A stretch of 64,000 nt of DNA from Lewinellaceae bacterium (lineage in GTDB: Bacteria; Bacteroidota; Bacteroidia; Chitinophagales; Saprospiraceae). Both the position numbers and the translations under genes were made by a program. The first letter of the stretch is position 1; each line of letters begins with the position of its first letter. Shown here one piece after another: positions 1 through 9,402 of the stretch. A model generated the notes under the pieces. The model saw only the letters and a program-made list of their open reading frames with translations, was not told the DNA's origin and made no database searches. Location: assembly GCA_016716135.1 (NCBI GenBank), contig JADJWX010000011.1:220663-284662 (forward strand), in the 5' to 3' direction.

Positions 1-356
1 TCTATCGGCACCGGGAGTGCGCAGTGAGTGACCTGGCTTATGCTGGAGTTTGATCTTCGTCAGCTTCCACGCTTCGCACAGATTAATCCGGCCGGAATTG
101 TTTGCACAAAAAGTTTTCAGCTGACCGCGGGCAGTTTTTAGTATGTTGTTAATCACCCGGTAATGGATAATTCTGGTACTTTTTTTTAAAACATCAGTCG
201 CCTGAAAACCATACATGGAAAACCGCAGACAGCCTTAGGTATCGCAAATTCGTTCCGGATAAACACTAAGCGGAATCGAACTCCACCGAACACCTTACTT
301 TTGCCCCACCCAACACAACTTAACCCGTTTACCCAAATCACACCCAACTACTACTT
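1..356. other. Leading region, no gene recognised
   Basis: No protein that I recognise is encoded here. Short open stretches in the first 140 bases on both strands could be the tail of a gene entering from the left edge, but none has family motifs. The right end carries the promoter of the gene that starts at 357. Confidence 0.4.
296..303 (+). promoter_or_regulatory. Bacteroidetes-type -7 promoter element
   Basis: TACTTTTG fits the Bacteroidetes sigma-ABfr -7 consensus TAnnTTTG and lies 53 bases before the ATG at 357, a normal leader length. It is a consensus match only; the -33 element is not obvious. Confidence 0.5.
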
Positions 357-1121
357 ATGTGCAAAAACTGCATACTCCTCCTGCTCGTACTCCTTTCGGT
401 CGCTTTCCAGGCTGCCGCACAAAAATTTCCGGAGCACCCTGAAACAGCCCGCCCCAACACCGGTCCGGCTATCCTGACCCACTTTTCCGTCGGCTTCCAG
501 TTGCCTGCCGGCGATATGGCCGACCGCTTCGGCGCCAACGGCAGTTTTGGCGGCGGCGCCGAGTGGATTACCCCGGGCAATTTCATCCTGGGGCTCGATG
601 GCCACTACATTTTCGGCGGCACGGTAAAAGAAGACCCGCTTGCCATCCTGCGCACGCCAGAAGGAGATATCATCGGCGGCAATCAATTGATTGCCGATGT
701 AGCCTTGCGCGAACGCGGGTACTACATCGGTGGCCTGATCGGCAAACTTTTTCCAATGGGCGCGCACCGCTCCGGTATCCGCGTAAGCCTCGGCGCGGGC
801 ATGCTGACCCATTGGATCCGCTTGCAGGACAACTCCAGCACCGTCGTGCAGATCACCGGCGACTACGCCAAAGGCTACGACCGGCGCACCGGGGGCCTGA
901 TGTTGCAACAGTTTGTCGGCTGGCAACACCTGAGCGACAACCGCCGCTCCAACTGGATGGTCGGGCTCGAATTCGGACAGGGTTTTACGCAAAGCCTGCG
1001 CAGCTGGGATTTTTCGGAAATGCGCAAACTGGATGAAAAACGCACCGACCTGCGCTTCGGCATCCGCCTCACCTGGACGCTGCCCTTCTATATGAGCGGC
1101 GCCGAAAACATCTACTATTAA
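357..1121 (+). CDS. Predicted outer-membrane beta-barrel protein
   Basis: A 254-residue protein with a clear signal peptide (hydrophobic run LLLLVLLSVAF, cleavage likely after AAAQ, about residue 22). The mature part alternates short amphipathic stretches rich in Gly, aromatic residues and turns, ending in an aromatic-rich tail, as in small Bacteroidota outer-membrane barrels. No enzyme motif is visible. The Kdo transferase gene starts 31 bases downstream on the same strand, so the two may be cotranscribed, which suggests an envelope role, but the exact function is unknown. Confidence 0.75.
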   Translation: MCKNCILLLLVLLSVAFQAAAQKFPEHPETARPNTGPAILTHFSVGFQLPAGDMADRFGANGSFGGGAEWITPGNFILGLDGHYIFGGTVKEDPLAILRTPEGDIIGGNQLIADVALRERGYYIGGLIGKLFPMGAHRSGIRVSLGAGMLTHWIRLQDNSSTVVQITGDYAKGYDRRTGGLMLQQFVGWQHLSDNRRSNWMVGLEFGQGFTQSLRSWDFSEMRKLDEKRTDLRFGIRLTWTLPFYMSGAENIYY

Positions 1122-1152
1122 TGGCCCGCAAACACGGCGCCCTCCTATTGTG

Positions 1153-2577
1153 ATGTTCATGCACTTTTTGTACAATCTGGCGATCCGGCTCATGTGTTTC
1201 GCCCTCCGGCTGGCCGCTGTTTTTCATCCCAAGGCACGCGCCTGGGTAACCGGTCGCCGAAACTGGCGGGCACGCTACCAGGACGCATTCCAAAAAACCG
1301 GCAAGGTGCTCTGGGTACATGTCGCCTCGTTGGGCGAGTTCGAGCAGGGCCGGCCGGTCATTGAGGCATTCCGGGAAAAGCATCCGGGCTGGCAAATTGT
1401 GTTGTCGTTTTTTTCGCCGTCCGGTTATGCGATCCGAAAAAATTACCCGCACGCCGATTTGGTCTGTTACCTGCCCGCCGATACCCGCCGCAATGCGCGC
1501 GATTTCCTGGACATTATCCAGCCCGATCTGGTCATTTTTGTCAAATACGAGTTTTGGGCAAATATGCTGTTTGCGCTAAAAAACCACAGGGTCCCTACCC
1601 TGCTGGTGTCGGCGCTTTTCCGGCCCGGGCAACCTTTTTTCCGTTGGTACGGCGGTTTTTGGCGCCAAATACTCGGCTGCTTCGGGCATATTTTTTCACA
1701 AAATGAATACTCGGCGCGGTTGCTCCGGAATGCCGGGTTTCAAAACATTACCGTGGCCGGTGATACGCGCATAGACCGGGTATTGCGCCTGGCGGAAGAG
1801 GTAAAGAAAAATGCGGTAGTGGAGGCGTTTTTGTCGGCCCCATCCCCTCCCACACCGCAGCCGCGGAAGGAAGCCTCCTCTTTTGAACAAGTACATTTTT
1901 CAGATGATAATCTAATTTTTCCACCTGCGAAGGAACAGGAAATCCCATTTCCCGAACACAGCAAGTATCCTGAGGGCAAGCCCCCCTCCCCCCGGGGGGA
2001 GAGGATGGGGGTGGGGTCTACCCTGATCGCCGGAAGCACCTGGCCCGAAGACGAAGCGCTGTTGCTGCCGCTGCTGGACGACCCGGCGTTTGCAGCCCTG
2101 CACATGATCGTTGCCCCGCACGAACCCTCTGAAAAACACCTGGCGCAGCTCACAGCCCATCTGACCCAACCTTATCTGCGCTATTCCGCTTGTGTAAACG
2201 GGGAAGCCATACCCGACAGTACCCGCTTGTTGCTGATCGACAATGTCGGTTTGCTGAATACCTTATATGCCTATGGCCGGGTGGCCTATATCGGCGGCGG
2301 TTTTGGTAAGGGCATCCACAACACCCTGGAGCCGGCGGCATTTGGTTTGCCCATACTGTTCGGCCCGAAATACGAAAAATTCGAGGAGGCCCGGCAATTT
2401 GTGGCGCGCGGCGGCGCATTCCCGGTGCGCACAGCGGCGGAGTTGGCCGATGCCCTGCGCAAGCTTCAGGACCCGGAGTGCTATGCAAAGGCTTCCCGGG
2501 CAGTAAAGGCCTTTTTGGAAGAAAACCGCGGCGCCACCGATACGGTATTAAACCATCTGATGGCGCTGCATTTTTAA
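1153..2577 (+). CDS. waaA: 3-deoxy-D-manno-octulosonic acid (Kdo) transferase
   Basis: Transfers Kdo from CMP-Kdo to lipid A precursor at the inner membrane in LPS core synthesis. The N-terminal half has the family's membrane-proximal start (LYNLAIRLMCFALRL), a VASLGEFEQGRPVI segment like the glycosyltransferase N-domain that holds the catalytic Glu, and the C-terminal half has the conserved VAYIGGGFGKGIHNTLEPA motif. A GTG lies at 1150 but the ATG at 1153 (or 1159) is the more natural start. The protein is about 474 residues against roughly 415-425 for the family; the excess of about 60 residues (near residues 229-288) is a low-complexity, Pro-rich stretch encoded by an inserted repeat (1838-2016). 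The reading frame stays open through it. Confidence 0.9.
   Translation: MFMHFLYNLAIRLMCFALRLAAVFHPKARAWVTGRRNWRARYQDAFQKTGKVLWVHVASLGEFEQGRPVIEAFREKHPGWQIVLSFFSPSGYAIRKNYPHADLVCYLPADTRRNARDFLDIIQPDLVIFVKYEFWANMLFALKNHRVPTLLVSALFRPGQPFFRWYGGFWRQILGCFGHIFSQNEYSARLLRNAGFQNITVAGDTRIDRVLRLAEEVKKNAVVEAFLSAPSPPTPQPRKEASSFEQVHFSDDNLIFPPAKEQEIPFPEHSKYPEGKPPSPRGERMGVGSTLIAGSTWPEDEALLLPLLDDPAFAALHMIVAPHEPSEKHLAQLTAHLTQPYLRYSACVNGEAIPDSTRLLLIDNVGLLNTLYAYGRVAYIGGGFGKGIHNTLEPAAFGLPILFGPKYEKFEEARQFVARGGAFPVRTAAELADALRKLQDPECYAKASRAVKAFLEENRGATDTVLNHLMALHF
1838..2016 (+). repeat. In-frame repeat-like insertion inside waaA
   Basis: A block of about 179 bases interrupts waaA between the codons for VVEAFLS and STLIAGSTW, which are adjacent in normal family members. 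Its ends are imperfect inverted repeats: CCCCATCCCCTCCC on the left and a G-rich run on the right (1991-2016) whose complement begins CCCCACCCCCATCC. The encoded peptide ends SPRGERMGVG, a motif I associate with dispersed small repeats that sit in or between genes in GC-rich Bacteroidota. The gene remains open, so the insert is probably tolerated as a surface loop between the two Rossmann domains. Confidence 0.65.
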
Positions 2578-2666
2578 CAACACCGCCTATTTTCCAAGCA
2601 GTTTTCCTACCTTCGCGGCGCTTTTTACAACAATTCTTCCCTAATAGTTAAATTACAATACAATCC

Positions 2667-3932
2667 ATGCAAGGATCCACGATTACCATCAAAAAGGGCA
2701 AGCTGAAAGTCCCCAACGATCCCATCATCCCCTTCATTGAAGGCGACGGCATTGGCCCGGATATCTGGGCTGCCTCGGTGCGCGTATTTGACGCCGCCGT
2801 TGAAAAATCGTTCAAAGGCAAAAAGAAAATCGTGTGGCGCGAAGTGCTGGCCGGTGAGAAAGCCTTTAATAAAACCCAAAGCTGGCTCCCTCAGGAAACC
2901 CTCGACATCATCAAAGAATACAAAGTAGCGATCAAAGGGCCCCTGACTACGCCTGTGGGCGGCGGCATCCGTTCGCTCAACGTGGCCCTGCGGCAACAAC
3001 TCGACCTGTACGCCTGCGTGCGCCCGGTCCGGTGGTTCCGCGGCGTGCCCAGCCCGGTCAAACAGCCCGGCCTGGTGGACATGGTGATCTTCCGCGAAAA
3101 CACCGAAGACATCTACGCCGGAATCGAATACATGGCCGGCACCCCGGAGTGCGACAAAATGGTCCGCTTTCTCCAGCAGGAAATGGGCACAAAAAATATC
3201 CGCTTCCCGAATACCTCGTCCATTGGTATCAAACCGGTGTCGATCGAAGGTACCGAACGCCTCGTGCGGTCGGCCATAGAATATGCCCTGCAATACAAAC
3301 GCCAATCAGTAACCCTGGTGCACAAGGGCAACATCATGAAATTTACCGAGGGCAAATTCAAAGACTGGGGTTATGCCCTGGCCGAGCGCGAATACGGCAA
3401 CCAGGTGTTTACCTGGGCACAATACGACCGGATCAAGGCGGAAAAAGGCGAAGCGGCAGCAAATAAGGCACAGGATGAAGCCCTGGCCGTCGGCAAACTC
3501 CTGATCAAAGACGTGATTGCCGACGCCTTCCTGCAGCAAATCCTGCTGCGCCCGGCTGAGTACGACGTGGTGGCTACGCTGAACCTCAACGGCGACTACC
3601 TCTCCGATGCCCTGGCTGCCCAGGTGGGCGGTATTGGGATTGCACCGGGCGCCAACATCAACTACGTAAGCGGCCACGCGATTTTCGAAGCCACCCACGG
3701 TACTGCGCCGAAATATGCCGGTCAGGACAAAGTGAACCCGGCCTCAGTAATCCTTTCCGGGGTGATGATGTTTGAATACATGGGCTGGACGCGCACGGCA
3801 AAACTGATCGTCCGCGGCCTGGAGCGGGCTATCCGGAAAAAAAGGGTGACCTATGATTTCGAGCGTTTGATGAAAGGCGCCACCAAACTGAAATGTTCGG
3901 AGTTTGGCGACGAGATTATCCGGAACATGTAG
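2667..3932 (+). CDS. icd: NADP-dependent isocitrate dehydrogenase
   Basis: Oxidative decarboxylation of isocitrate to 2-oxoglutarate in the TCA cycle. At 421 residues it matches the E. coli-type homodimeric enzyme (416). Visible family segments: TTPVGGGIRSLNVALRQ with the substrate-binding Ser (S103, the residue phosphorylated by AceK in E. coli), RENTEDIYAGIEY, SIGIKPVSIEGTERLVR, the LVHKGNIMKFTEG segment with the catalytic Lys, NLNGDYLSDALAAQVGG, and HGTAPKYAGQ in the cofactor site. A near-consensus -7 element (TACCTTCG, 2608-2615) precedes it, and a strong intrinsic terminator follows, so it is probably monocistronic. Confidence 0.95.
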   Translation: MQGSTITIKKGKLKVPNDPIIPFIEGDGIGPDIWAASVRVFDAAVEKSFKGKKKIVWREVLAGEKAFNKTQSWLPQETLDIIKEYKVAIKGPLTTPVGGGIRSLNVALRQQLDLYACVRPVRWFRGVPSPVKQPGLVDMVIFRENTEDIYAGIEYMAGTPECDKMVRFLQQEMGTKNIRFPNTSSIGIKPVSIEGTERLVRSAIEYALQYKRQSVTLVHKGNIMKFTEGKFKDWGYALAEREYGNQVFTWAQYDRIKAEKGEAAANKAQDEALAVGKLLIKDVIADAFLQQILLRPAEYDVVATLNLNGDYLSDALAAQVGGIGIAPGANINYVSGHAIFEATHGTAPKYAGQDKVNPASVILSGVMMFEYMGWTRTAKLIVRGLERAIRKKRVTYDFERLMKGATKLKCSEFGDEIIRNM

Positions 3933-3959
3933 TCAACTCCTGGCTTGTTCAAGTACTTG

Positions 3960-4000
3960 CGGTCCTGCAACTGTTGTCAGTTGCAGGACCGTTTTCTTTC
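3960..4000 (+). terminator. Intrinsic terminator after icd
   Basis: A perfect 14-base-pair stem (CGGTCCTGCAACTG / CAGTTGCAGGACCG) with a TTGT loop is followed by TTTTCTTTC. It starts 27 bases after the icd stop codon and is the clearest rho-independent terminator in the window. Confidence 0.9.
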
Positions 4001-4131
4001 AGAGAAGACGCAGGCGATTACCCTGGTAGAAACATAAAGCAACTAAAAATTCTATCTATTTCGGGCTTCCGATAGAATTTCAGCAATACCGGCCGGTTTT
4101 TGGCATCTTTCTTCAAACTTCCTTACTCTAA

Positions 4132-4770
4132 CTTTTTATAAAAAAGTTTGCCGGTTTTGATATTTCTCAACGGCGTGGCGATTTATTCGGTGGCTTAACT
4201 GCCGGAATCGTTGCGCTGCCGTTGGCGCTGGCTTTTGGTTTACAATCGGGGCTGAGCGCTGCGGCAGGCATCTACGGCGCTATTTTCCTCAGTTTTTTCG
4301 CTGCCCTTTTTGGTGGTACAAGCACCCAGATATCCGGCCCCACAGCGCCAATGACTGCGGTAAGCATGGTAGTCATCGCCAGTATTATTGCGTCGATGGA
4401 AGGCGAAATTATCAACCGGATCGGCGATAAAGTGTACATCAGGCACCCGGACGGCCCCCTGTTTTTCGGTTTTGCCTCGCGGTCTCAGGACATGATAAAA
4501 GCCATGCCCGATATCAGCGTGGTCATTATCCGGATGGATAAAGTACCCTTTGTCGACTAGTCCGGACTGTACGCCATGGAAGATGCCGTTATGGATCTGC
4601 AGGCGCAAAATATCAAAGTGGTTTTCACCGACCTGCACGGGCAACCGCTTGATATGTTCGAGCGCTTCAACCTGATTCCGGGCCTGGTAGAACGGGAATA
4701 CTGTTTCGACGACTTCAATACCTGCTCAATTTGGCTGGAAGGATATCTTAAAGCCAACCACAACCTGTAG
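4132..4770 (+). pseudogene. SulP-family anion transporter remnant
   Basis: The frame opens at 4132 with no ATG and encodes the SulP N-terminal signature (GDLFGGLTAGIVALPLALAF, then a segment ending TQISGPTAPMTAVSMVVIAS). It then jumps directly to the C-terminal STAS domain (DISVVIIRMDKVPFVD, later GLYAMEDAVMDLQAQNIKVV). The ten or so central membrane helices and the central anion-binding region are missing, and a TAG at 4558-4560 interrupts the STAS domain in frame, in the position of the residue before SGLYAMED. Three independent lesions (lost start, internal deletion, nonsense codon) make this a decayed gene rather than an assembly slip. Confidence 0.85.
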
Positions 4771-4892
4771 CCGGAAAATATTTCAGCAAAACATTAGCAG
4801 CTTTTGTGACCTGTATCATCGGATTTTTTAGTGCAGGCGCTGAACTTTAGCGCCCGTCCTGAAACTAAAATCGTTCACAAAATCCCGATATT

Positions 4893-5156
4893 ATGCTTTG
4901 TCCGGTCTGTAAAAAAAGTTTGACGAATACCACTCGCAGCGGCGTTGAAATTGATTATTGCCCAAACTGCCGCGGCGTCTGGCTTGACCGGGGCGAGTTG
5001 GAAAAAATTATCGCCCGCAGTATAGCGCAGCCGTCCGACGCAACGGCTGAAAACCTTAAAATGTCCGGCGGACAAAAGATGGAACGTTTCCAGGTCTATC
5101 CACCGGTAGATGCGCTGCGCCAAAAACACTTTTTGGAAGAAGTGTTTGACTGGTAA
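4893..5156 (+). CDS. Small TFIIB-type zinc-finger protein
   Basis: An 87-residue protein. Residues 1-40 carry two CxxC knuckles (MLCPVCKKS and YCPNCRGVWLDRGELEKI) that match the zf-TFIIB family of small bacterial zinc-ribbon proteins. The C-terminal tail is polar and ends in aromatic residues. The role of the family is poorly known; nucleic-acid or protein binding is likely. It lies alone between the SulP remnant and the amidase. Confidence 0.85.
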   Translation: MLCPVCKKSLTNTTRSGVEIDYCPNCRGVWLDRGELEKIIARSIAQPSDATAENLKMSGGQKMERFQVYPPVDALRQKHFLEEVFDW

Positions 5157-5315
5157 AGCCGGTATGCCGGCCCTGTTAATTCAAAGGGTATGGCGCGCCT
5201 GGCGCCGCTTCTTTTGTTTCCTCCATGTTTTTCCCAACATTTGCCCTGGCTTCTGTGTGCTGCCAGGGCAATAGTGCTTCCCGGCCAACAGGAACCTGTT
5301 AAACAACCACCCACC

Positions 5316-6781
5316 ATGACAATCGACGAATACCGGCAACACGATGCCCTCGGGCTCGCAGCACTGGTCCAAAAAGGCGACATTACCCCGGTGGAACTGC
5401 TCGACCTGGCCATCCAGCGCATTGAGGCGGTTAACCCGGAACTCAATGCCGTGATCCACTTCCGCTTCGATCAGGCGCGCGCCGAAGCCAAAACCGTGGA
5501 CCGCAAGGCGCCCTTTGCCGGGGTGCCTTTTTTGGTAAAAGACCTGGGCATGGAGATCCAGGGCATGCCGATGTGCGTAGGCAGCAAGGGCTACCGGGAT
5601 TATGTTTCGGGACAAGACAGTTTCGTGGTCCGAAAAATGAAACGCGCCGGTTTGCTCATTTTGGGAAAAACCAACACGCCCGAATTTGGCCTTACCCCCT
5701 TCACCGAGCCCAAACTTTTTGGTCCCACCAAAAACCCCTGGAACCCCGAACATTCCCCCGGAGGCTCAAGCGGAGGTTCGGCAGCGGCCGTGGCGGCAGG
5801 CATGGTACCGCTGGCAACTGCCAACGACGGCGGCGGCAGCATCCGCATGCCGGCGGCATGTTGCGGTTTGTTCGGGCTGAAACCGACCCGGGGCCGGGTG
5901 TCGTGGTCGGCCCTGGAAGGCGAAATGTGGTCGGGGGCCGCTGTTGAAAATTGTGTGAGCCGGACGGTACGCGATTCGGCAGCTTATCTCGATGTCATTC
6001 AAGGCGCCGCCCCCGGCGATCCTTACGTAATCGCCCCGCCCAAACGACCATACCTGGATGAAGTAACGGCGGCGCCCGGCAACTCCGCATCGGCTGGTCG
6101 GGTGCGCACACGCTCGGCCTGCCGGTCGACGAAGCCTGCCTGAAAGGCCTGCAAAACGCCGTGGAAGCGCTTCAACATGCCGGCCATAACGTGGAGGAAG
6201 TGGCACTCCCCTACCGCAAGGAAGATCTTACCGAAGCATTCCTGGTGGTCGTAGCCGGCGAAACGGCGGCCGGCCTTGATCTCATGGGTGAATACCTGGG
6301 CCGGAAGGTGCGCCCCTCCGATGTGGAGCCCGGCACCTATGCCCTGAACCTGTTGGGCCGCGCTTTCAGCGCCGGCGATTATGCTTTCGCAAAACACAAA
6401 TGGGGCGTCATTACCCGCCGCGTCGCTGAATTTCACGAAAAATTCGACTTGTTGGTCACCCCTACCCTGGCCCAGCGCCCTATCCGGATCGGGGCCTTGC
6501 AACCCACGGCCGCGGAAGATCGCATCATGGCCGTTATCAATGCCCTGGGCCTCGGCAGCGCTGTAAAAGCCACCATCAACCAATTGGCGGAAAAAATTTA
6601 TGGCTACATGCCCTGGACCGCGCTGGCCAACCTGACCGGGCAACCGTCTATGTCGATGCCGTTTCATTGGACGGCGGAAAATTTGCCCATCGGGATCATG
6701 TTCACTGCCCGCATGAACGAGGAAGACTTGCTCTACCGGCTGGCCGGCCAATTGGAGCCCGTGGCGCACTTCAGAATGTAG
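5316..6781 (+). pseudogene. Amidase (cyclic-dimer-hydrolase-like), single-base frameshift
   Basis: Amidase-signature enzyme that would hydrolyse amide bonds. All three catalytic residues are in the first frame: Lys75 in VKDLG, cis-Ser151 in PGGSSGG, and nucleophile Ser175 in GGGSIRMPA. At about 6081-6083 the sequence GGCAACTCC reads as if one A were lost from GGCAAACTCC. The frame then ends at 6143, while the remaining family sequence (IGWSGAHTLGLPVDEACLKG and onward) continues in another frame to 6781. The C-terminal part resembles 6-aminohexanoate-cyclic-dimer hydrolases. I start it at the ATG at 5316, which follows ACC and begins the conserved MTIDEY. It could be real decay or a sequencing indel. 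Confidence 0.85.
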
Positions 6782-6865
6782 ATTTTCACCGGGAATGACG
6801 GCTTCCACCCGAAATGATATTTAACCAGAAACCTGGAAAGCAGTAACTTTCAAACCAAAAAAAGT

Positions 6866-7771
6866 ATGCAACCAACCTGGAACGGCGTTTACCCGGCCGT
6901 CACGACTCAATTCAAAGAAAACGGCGACCTGGATATCCCCGCATTTCAACACAACCTGCGCGTTCAATTGGAAGCCGGTGTGCATGGGCTGATCATCGGC
7001 GGCTCGCTCGGCGAATCCAGCACTCTCACCCACGACGAGCGTGTCGAATTGCTGCGCGCGGCCAAAAATATCGCGTCAGGCAAAGTCCCCGTACTGCTCA
7101 ACATCGCCGAAGGCTCTACCCGGCAAGCCGTCAACCTTGCCCGGCGCGCGCAGTACGATGGCGCCGACGGCCTGATGGTGCTGCCCCCGATGATGTACAA
7201 ACCTACGGACGCCGAAACCGTGGCTTATTTCCGCACAGTGGCCCTGAGCACCGACCTGCCCATTTTGATCTACAACAATCCGGTGGATTACAAGGTGGAG
7301 GTTACCCCCGATATGTTCGCGGAGTTGTTGAAACTGGAAAATATCCAGGCCGTCAAGGAAAGTACCCGCGACATCTCCAATGTCACCCGGCTGCTCAACC
7401 GTTTTGGCGATCGCCTGAAAATCCTGTGCGGCGTGGATACGCTGGCGCTGGAAGAACTGATCATGGGCGCCCACGGCTGGGTGGCCGGCCTGGTGGATGC
7501 GTTTCCGCGTGAAACAGTGGCGATTTATAACCTGGCAAAAGCGGGCCGCATTGCGGAAGCACAGGCCATTTACCGCTGGTTTCTGCCCATCCTGGAGCTG
7601 GACATCAGCCCGCAACTCGTACAAAATATTAAACTCGCCGAGTTGATGACCGGCATGGGTACCGAACACCTGCGCCCTCCGCGCATGAAACTCGCCGGCG
7701 CCGAACGGGAGCGGGTGCGGGCAATCATTGCAGCCAGGGGTTTGAATACCGCCCGGGCAGGCCGGATTTGA
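6866..7771 (+). CDS. Dihydrodipicolinate synthase/NAL-family lyase
   Basis: A 301-residue class I aldolase-fold enzyme. Schiff-base Lys164 lies in VKESTRD and the catalytic Tyr136 in IYNNP; the GGSLGESS loop near residues 45-52 corresponds to the substrate-carboxylate loop. This family includes DapA, N-acetylneuraminate lyase, and the 1-pyrroline-4-hydroxy-2-carboxylate deaminase of hydroxyproline breakdown. Because a 4-hydroxyproline epimerase gene lies about 0.6 kb downstream on the same strand, the deaminase role is the most likely, but that is inference from context. The gene is intact, unlike both flanking genes. Confidence 0.85.
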   Translation: MQPTWNGVYPAVTTQFKENGDLDIPAFQHNLRVQLEAGVHGLIIGGSLGESSTLTHDERVELLRAAKNIASGKVPVLLNIAEGSTRQAVNLARRAQYDGADGLMVLPPMMYKPTDAETVAYFRTVALSTDLPILIYNNPVDYKVEVTPDMFAELLKLENIQAVKESTRDISNVTRLLNRFGDRLKILCGVDTLALEELIMGAHGWVAGLVDAFPRETVAIYNLAKAGRIAEAQAIYRWFLPILELDISPQLVQNIKLAELMTGMGTEHLRPPRMKLAGAERERVRAIIAARGLNTARAGRI

Positions 7772-8383
7772 GATGATGGGGAGGGCCGGCATGGGGATGT
7801 TAGGACGGGGTGACATGTCCAGTCGGGGCAATCAAGCGGTATGTCGTCAACCTAATTCTACTTTGTCACTGGGCTAAAAACACATCATTTTGTACAGGCT
7901 CAACAGGACAAGTAAATTTTGTCTTTGAAAAACTTGTTGCCGGAGATTCTGCTTCGATCGGGTTCGAAATAAAACTTACCCTGGCCCGTTGGCGCAATCA
8001 CTTTCGAGGCAGCGATGAAATCGGGAGAAAATTCGGGCGGTTATCCAAATTACTGTCATGTCGACAAACTGGCAAATATAGGCATCTAAACTTAAAGTGA
8101 CAAAGTAAGTAAGATTAAGAAATCAGAGGAGGTAGACACTTTCAAATTGAACTTTTGACTTCTTCAAGAGCAATATCAGTTCGGGAAGTTCCTTTTAAGT
8201 CAAATTTGAAAAGTCTAATTTGAAAAGTCAAAAGTGTTCACCCACCCAAATACTTTAAATTGACGACATTAGACTGCCAGTCACCCCCTCACTTGCCCCC
8301 CTCAGCCAAACGAGAACATGAGCCCCTTAATTTGAAATTTTTGAACATCGGTCACAACTTAGGTTAAATAGAAAACAGTTGAA
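7772..8383. repeat. Intergenic region rich in inverted repeats
   Basis: A 600-base gap with no convincing gene. It holds nested inverted repeats: ATGTCGTCAA (7841-7850) with its complement at 8260-8269; TACTTTGTCACT (7859-7870) with its complement at 8096-8107; and a looser pair of A+T-rich arms around 8135-8161 and 8211-8239. Near the right end (8351-8366) a sequence close to GGTCACAACTTGAGTT recurs, which is the end of the palindromic element at 21675-21816. The composition is more A+T-rich than the neighbouring genes. It may be the wreck of one or more small mobile elements. Confidence 0.5.
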
Positions 8384-8389
8384 TTGCAC

Positions 8390-9392
8390 ATGCGCAAAAC
8401 CTTCTTTTGCATCGACGCACACACCTGCGGCAACCCGGTGCGCCTCGTCGCCGGCGGCGGCCCGCTGCTCGACGGCGCCTCAATGGCCGAACGACGCCTG
8501 CATTTTCTGCGCGAATTCGACTGGATACGCCGCGGCCTCATGTTTGAACCCCGCGGCCACGATATGATGTCGGGCAGCATCCTCTACCCGCCCGCCGACC
8601 CGGAAAACGACATCGGCGTGTTATTTATCGAAACCAGCGGCTGCCTGCCCATGTGCGGGCACGGGACGATCGGCACCGTCACGATCGCGATTGAGGAAGG
8701 ACTGGTGCTGCCTAAAATACCCGGACAACTGCGCCTGGAAACACCGGCCGGACTGGTGCTGGTCGAGTACCGGCAGGAAGGCAACAAAGTGAAATCTGTC
8801 AAACTGACCAATATTCCCTCCTTTTTGTACAAAGAAGACTTGGAGGTGGAATGCCCCGACCTTGGCCTGCTCCGGGTGGACGTAGCCTATGGCGGTAATT
8901 TTTACGCCATCGTCGACCCGCAGGAAAACTTTCCCGGGCCTGGAAGCATATACCGCAGCCGACCTGATCCGCTGGAGCCCGGTGCTCCGGCAACGCTTGA
9001 ACGAGCAGCACGAATTCCGGCATCCCTTGGATGCAAATATCAGCGGCCTGAGCCACCTGCTTTGGACCGGAAAGCCGTTGCACGCCGATTCTACTGCCCG
9101 CAATGCCGTTTTTTACGGCGACAAGGCGATCGACCGGTCGCCCTGCGGCACGGGCACTTCGGCGCGGATGGCGCAGTGGGCAGCCAAGGGACTGTTACAA
9201 GTCGGCGACGCGTTTTACCATGAAAGTATTATCGGGAGCTGCTTTACCGGACGCGTGGAGGCCGCTACATCTTGCGGGCCGTTTGCAGCGATTGTACCAA
9301 GCATTGAAGGCTGGGCGCGGGTCACAGGGTATAACACTATAGTGATCGACGACGAGGATGATCCGTATGCGTTTGGGTTCCAGGTGGTGTAA
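8390..9392 (+). pseudogene. 4-hydroxyproline epimerase/proline racemase, single-base frameshift
   Basis: Family enzymes invert the alpha carbon of (hydroxy)proline with two Cys residues. The first Cys is in PMCGHGTIG (first frame) and the second in RSPCGTGTSARM (second frame). The family sequence switches frame at 8936-8938, where CCCGGGCCTG carries one G more than needed to continue as FPGLEAYTAADL. The first frame would stop at 9223 in a nonsense tail. ATG at 8390 gives the typical MRKTFFCIDAHTCGNPVR start; a TTG lies two codons earlier. Both catalytic residues survive, so either a recent inactivation or an indel error is possible. Confidence 0.85.
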
Positions 9393-9402
9393 AATTTGTA
9401 CC

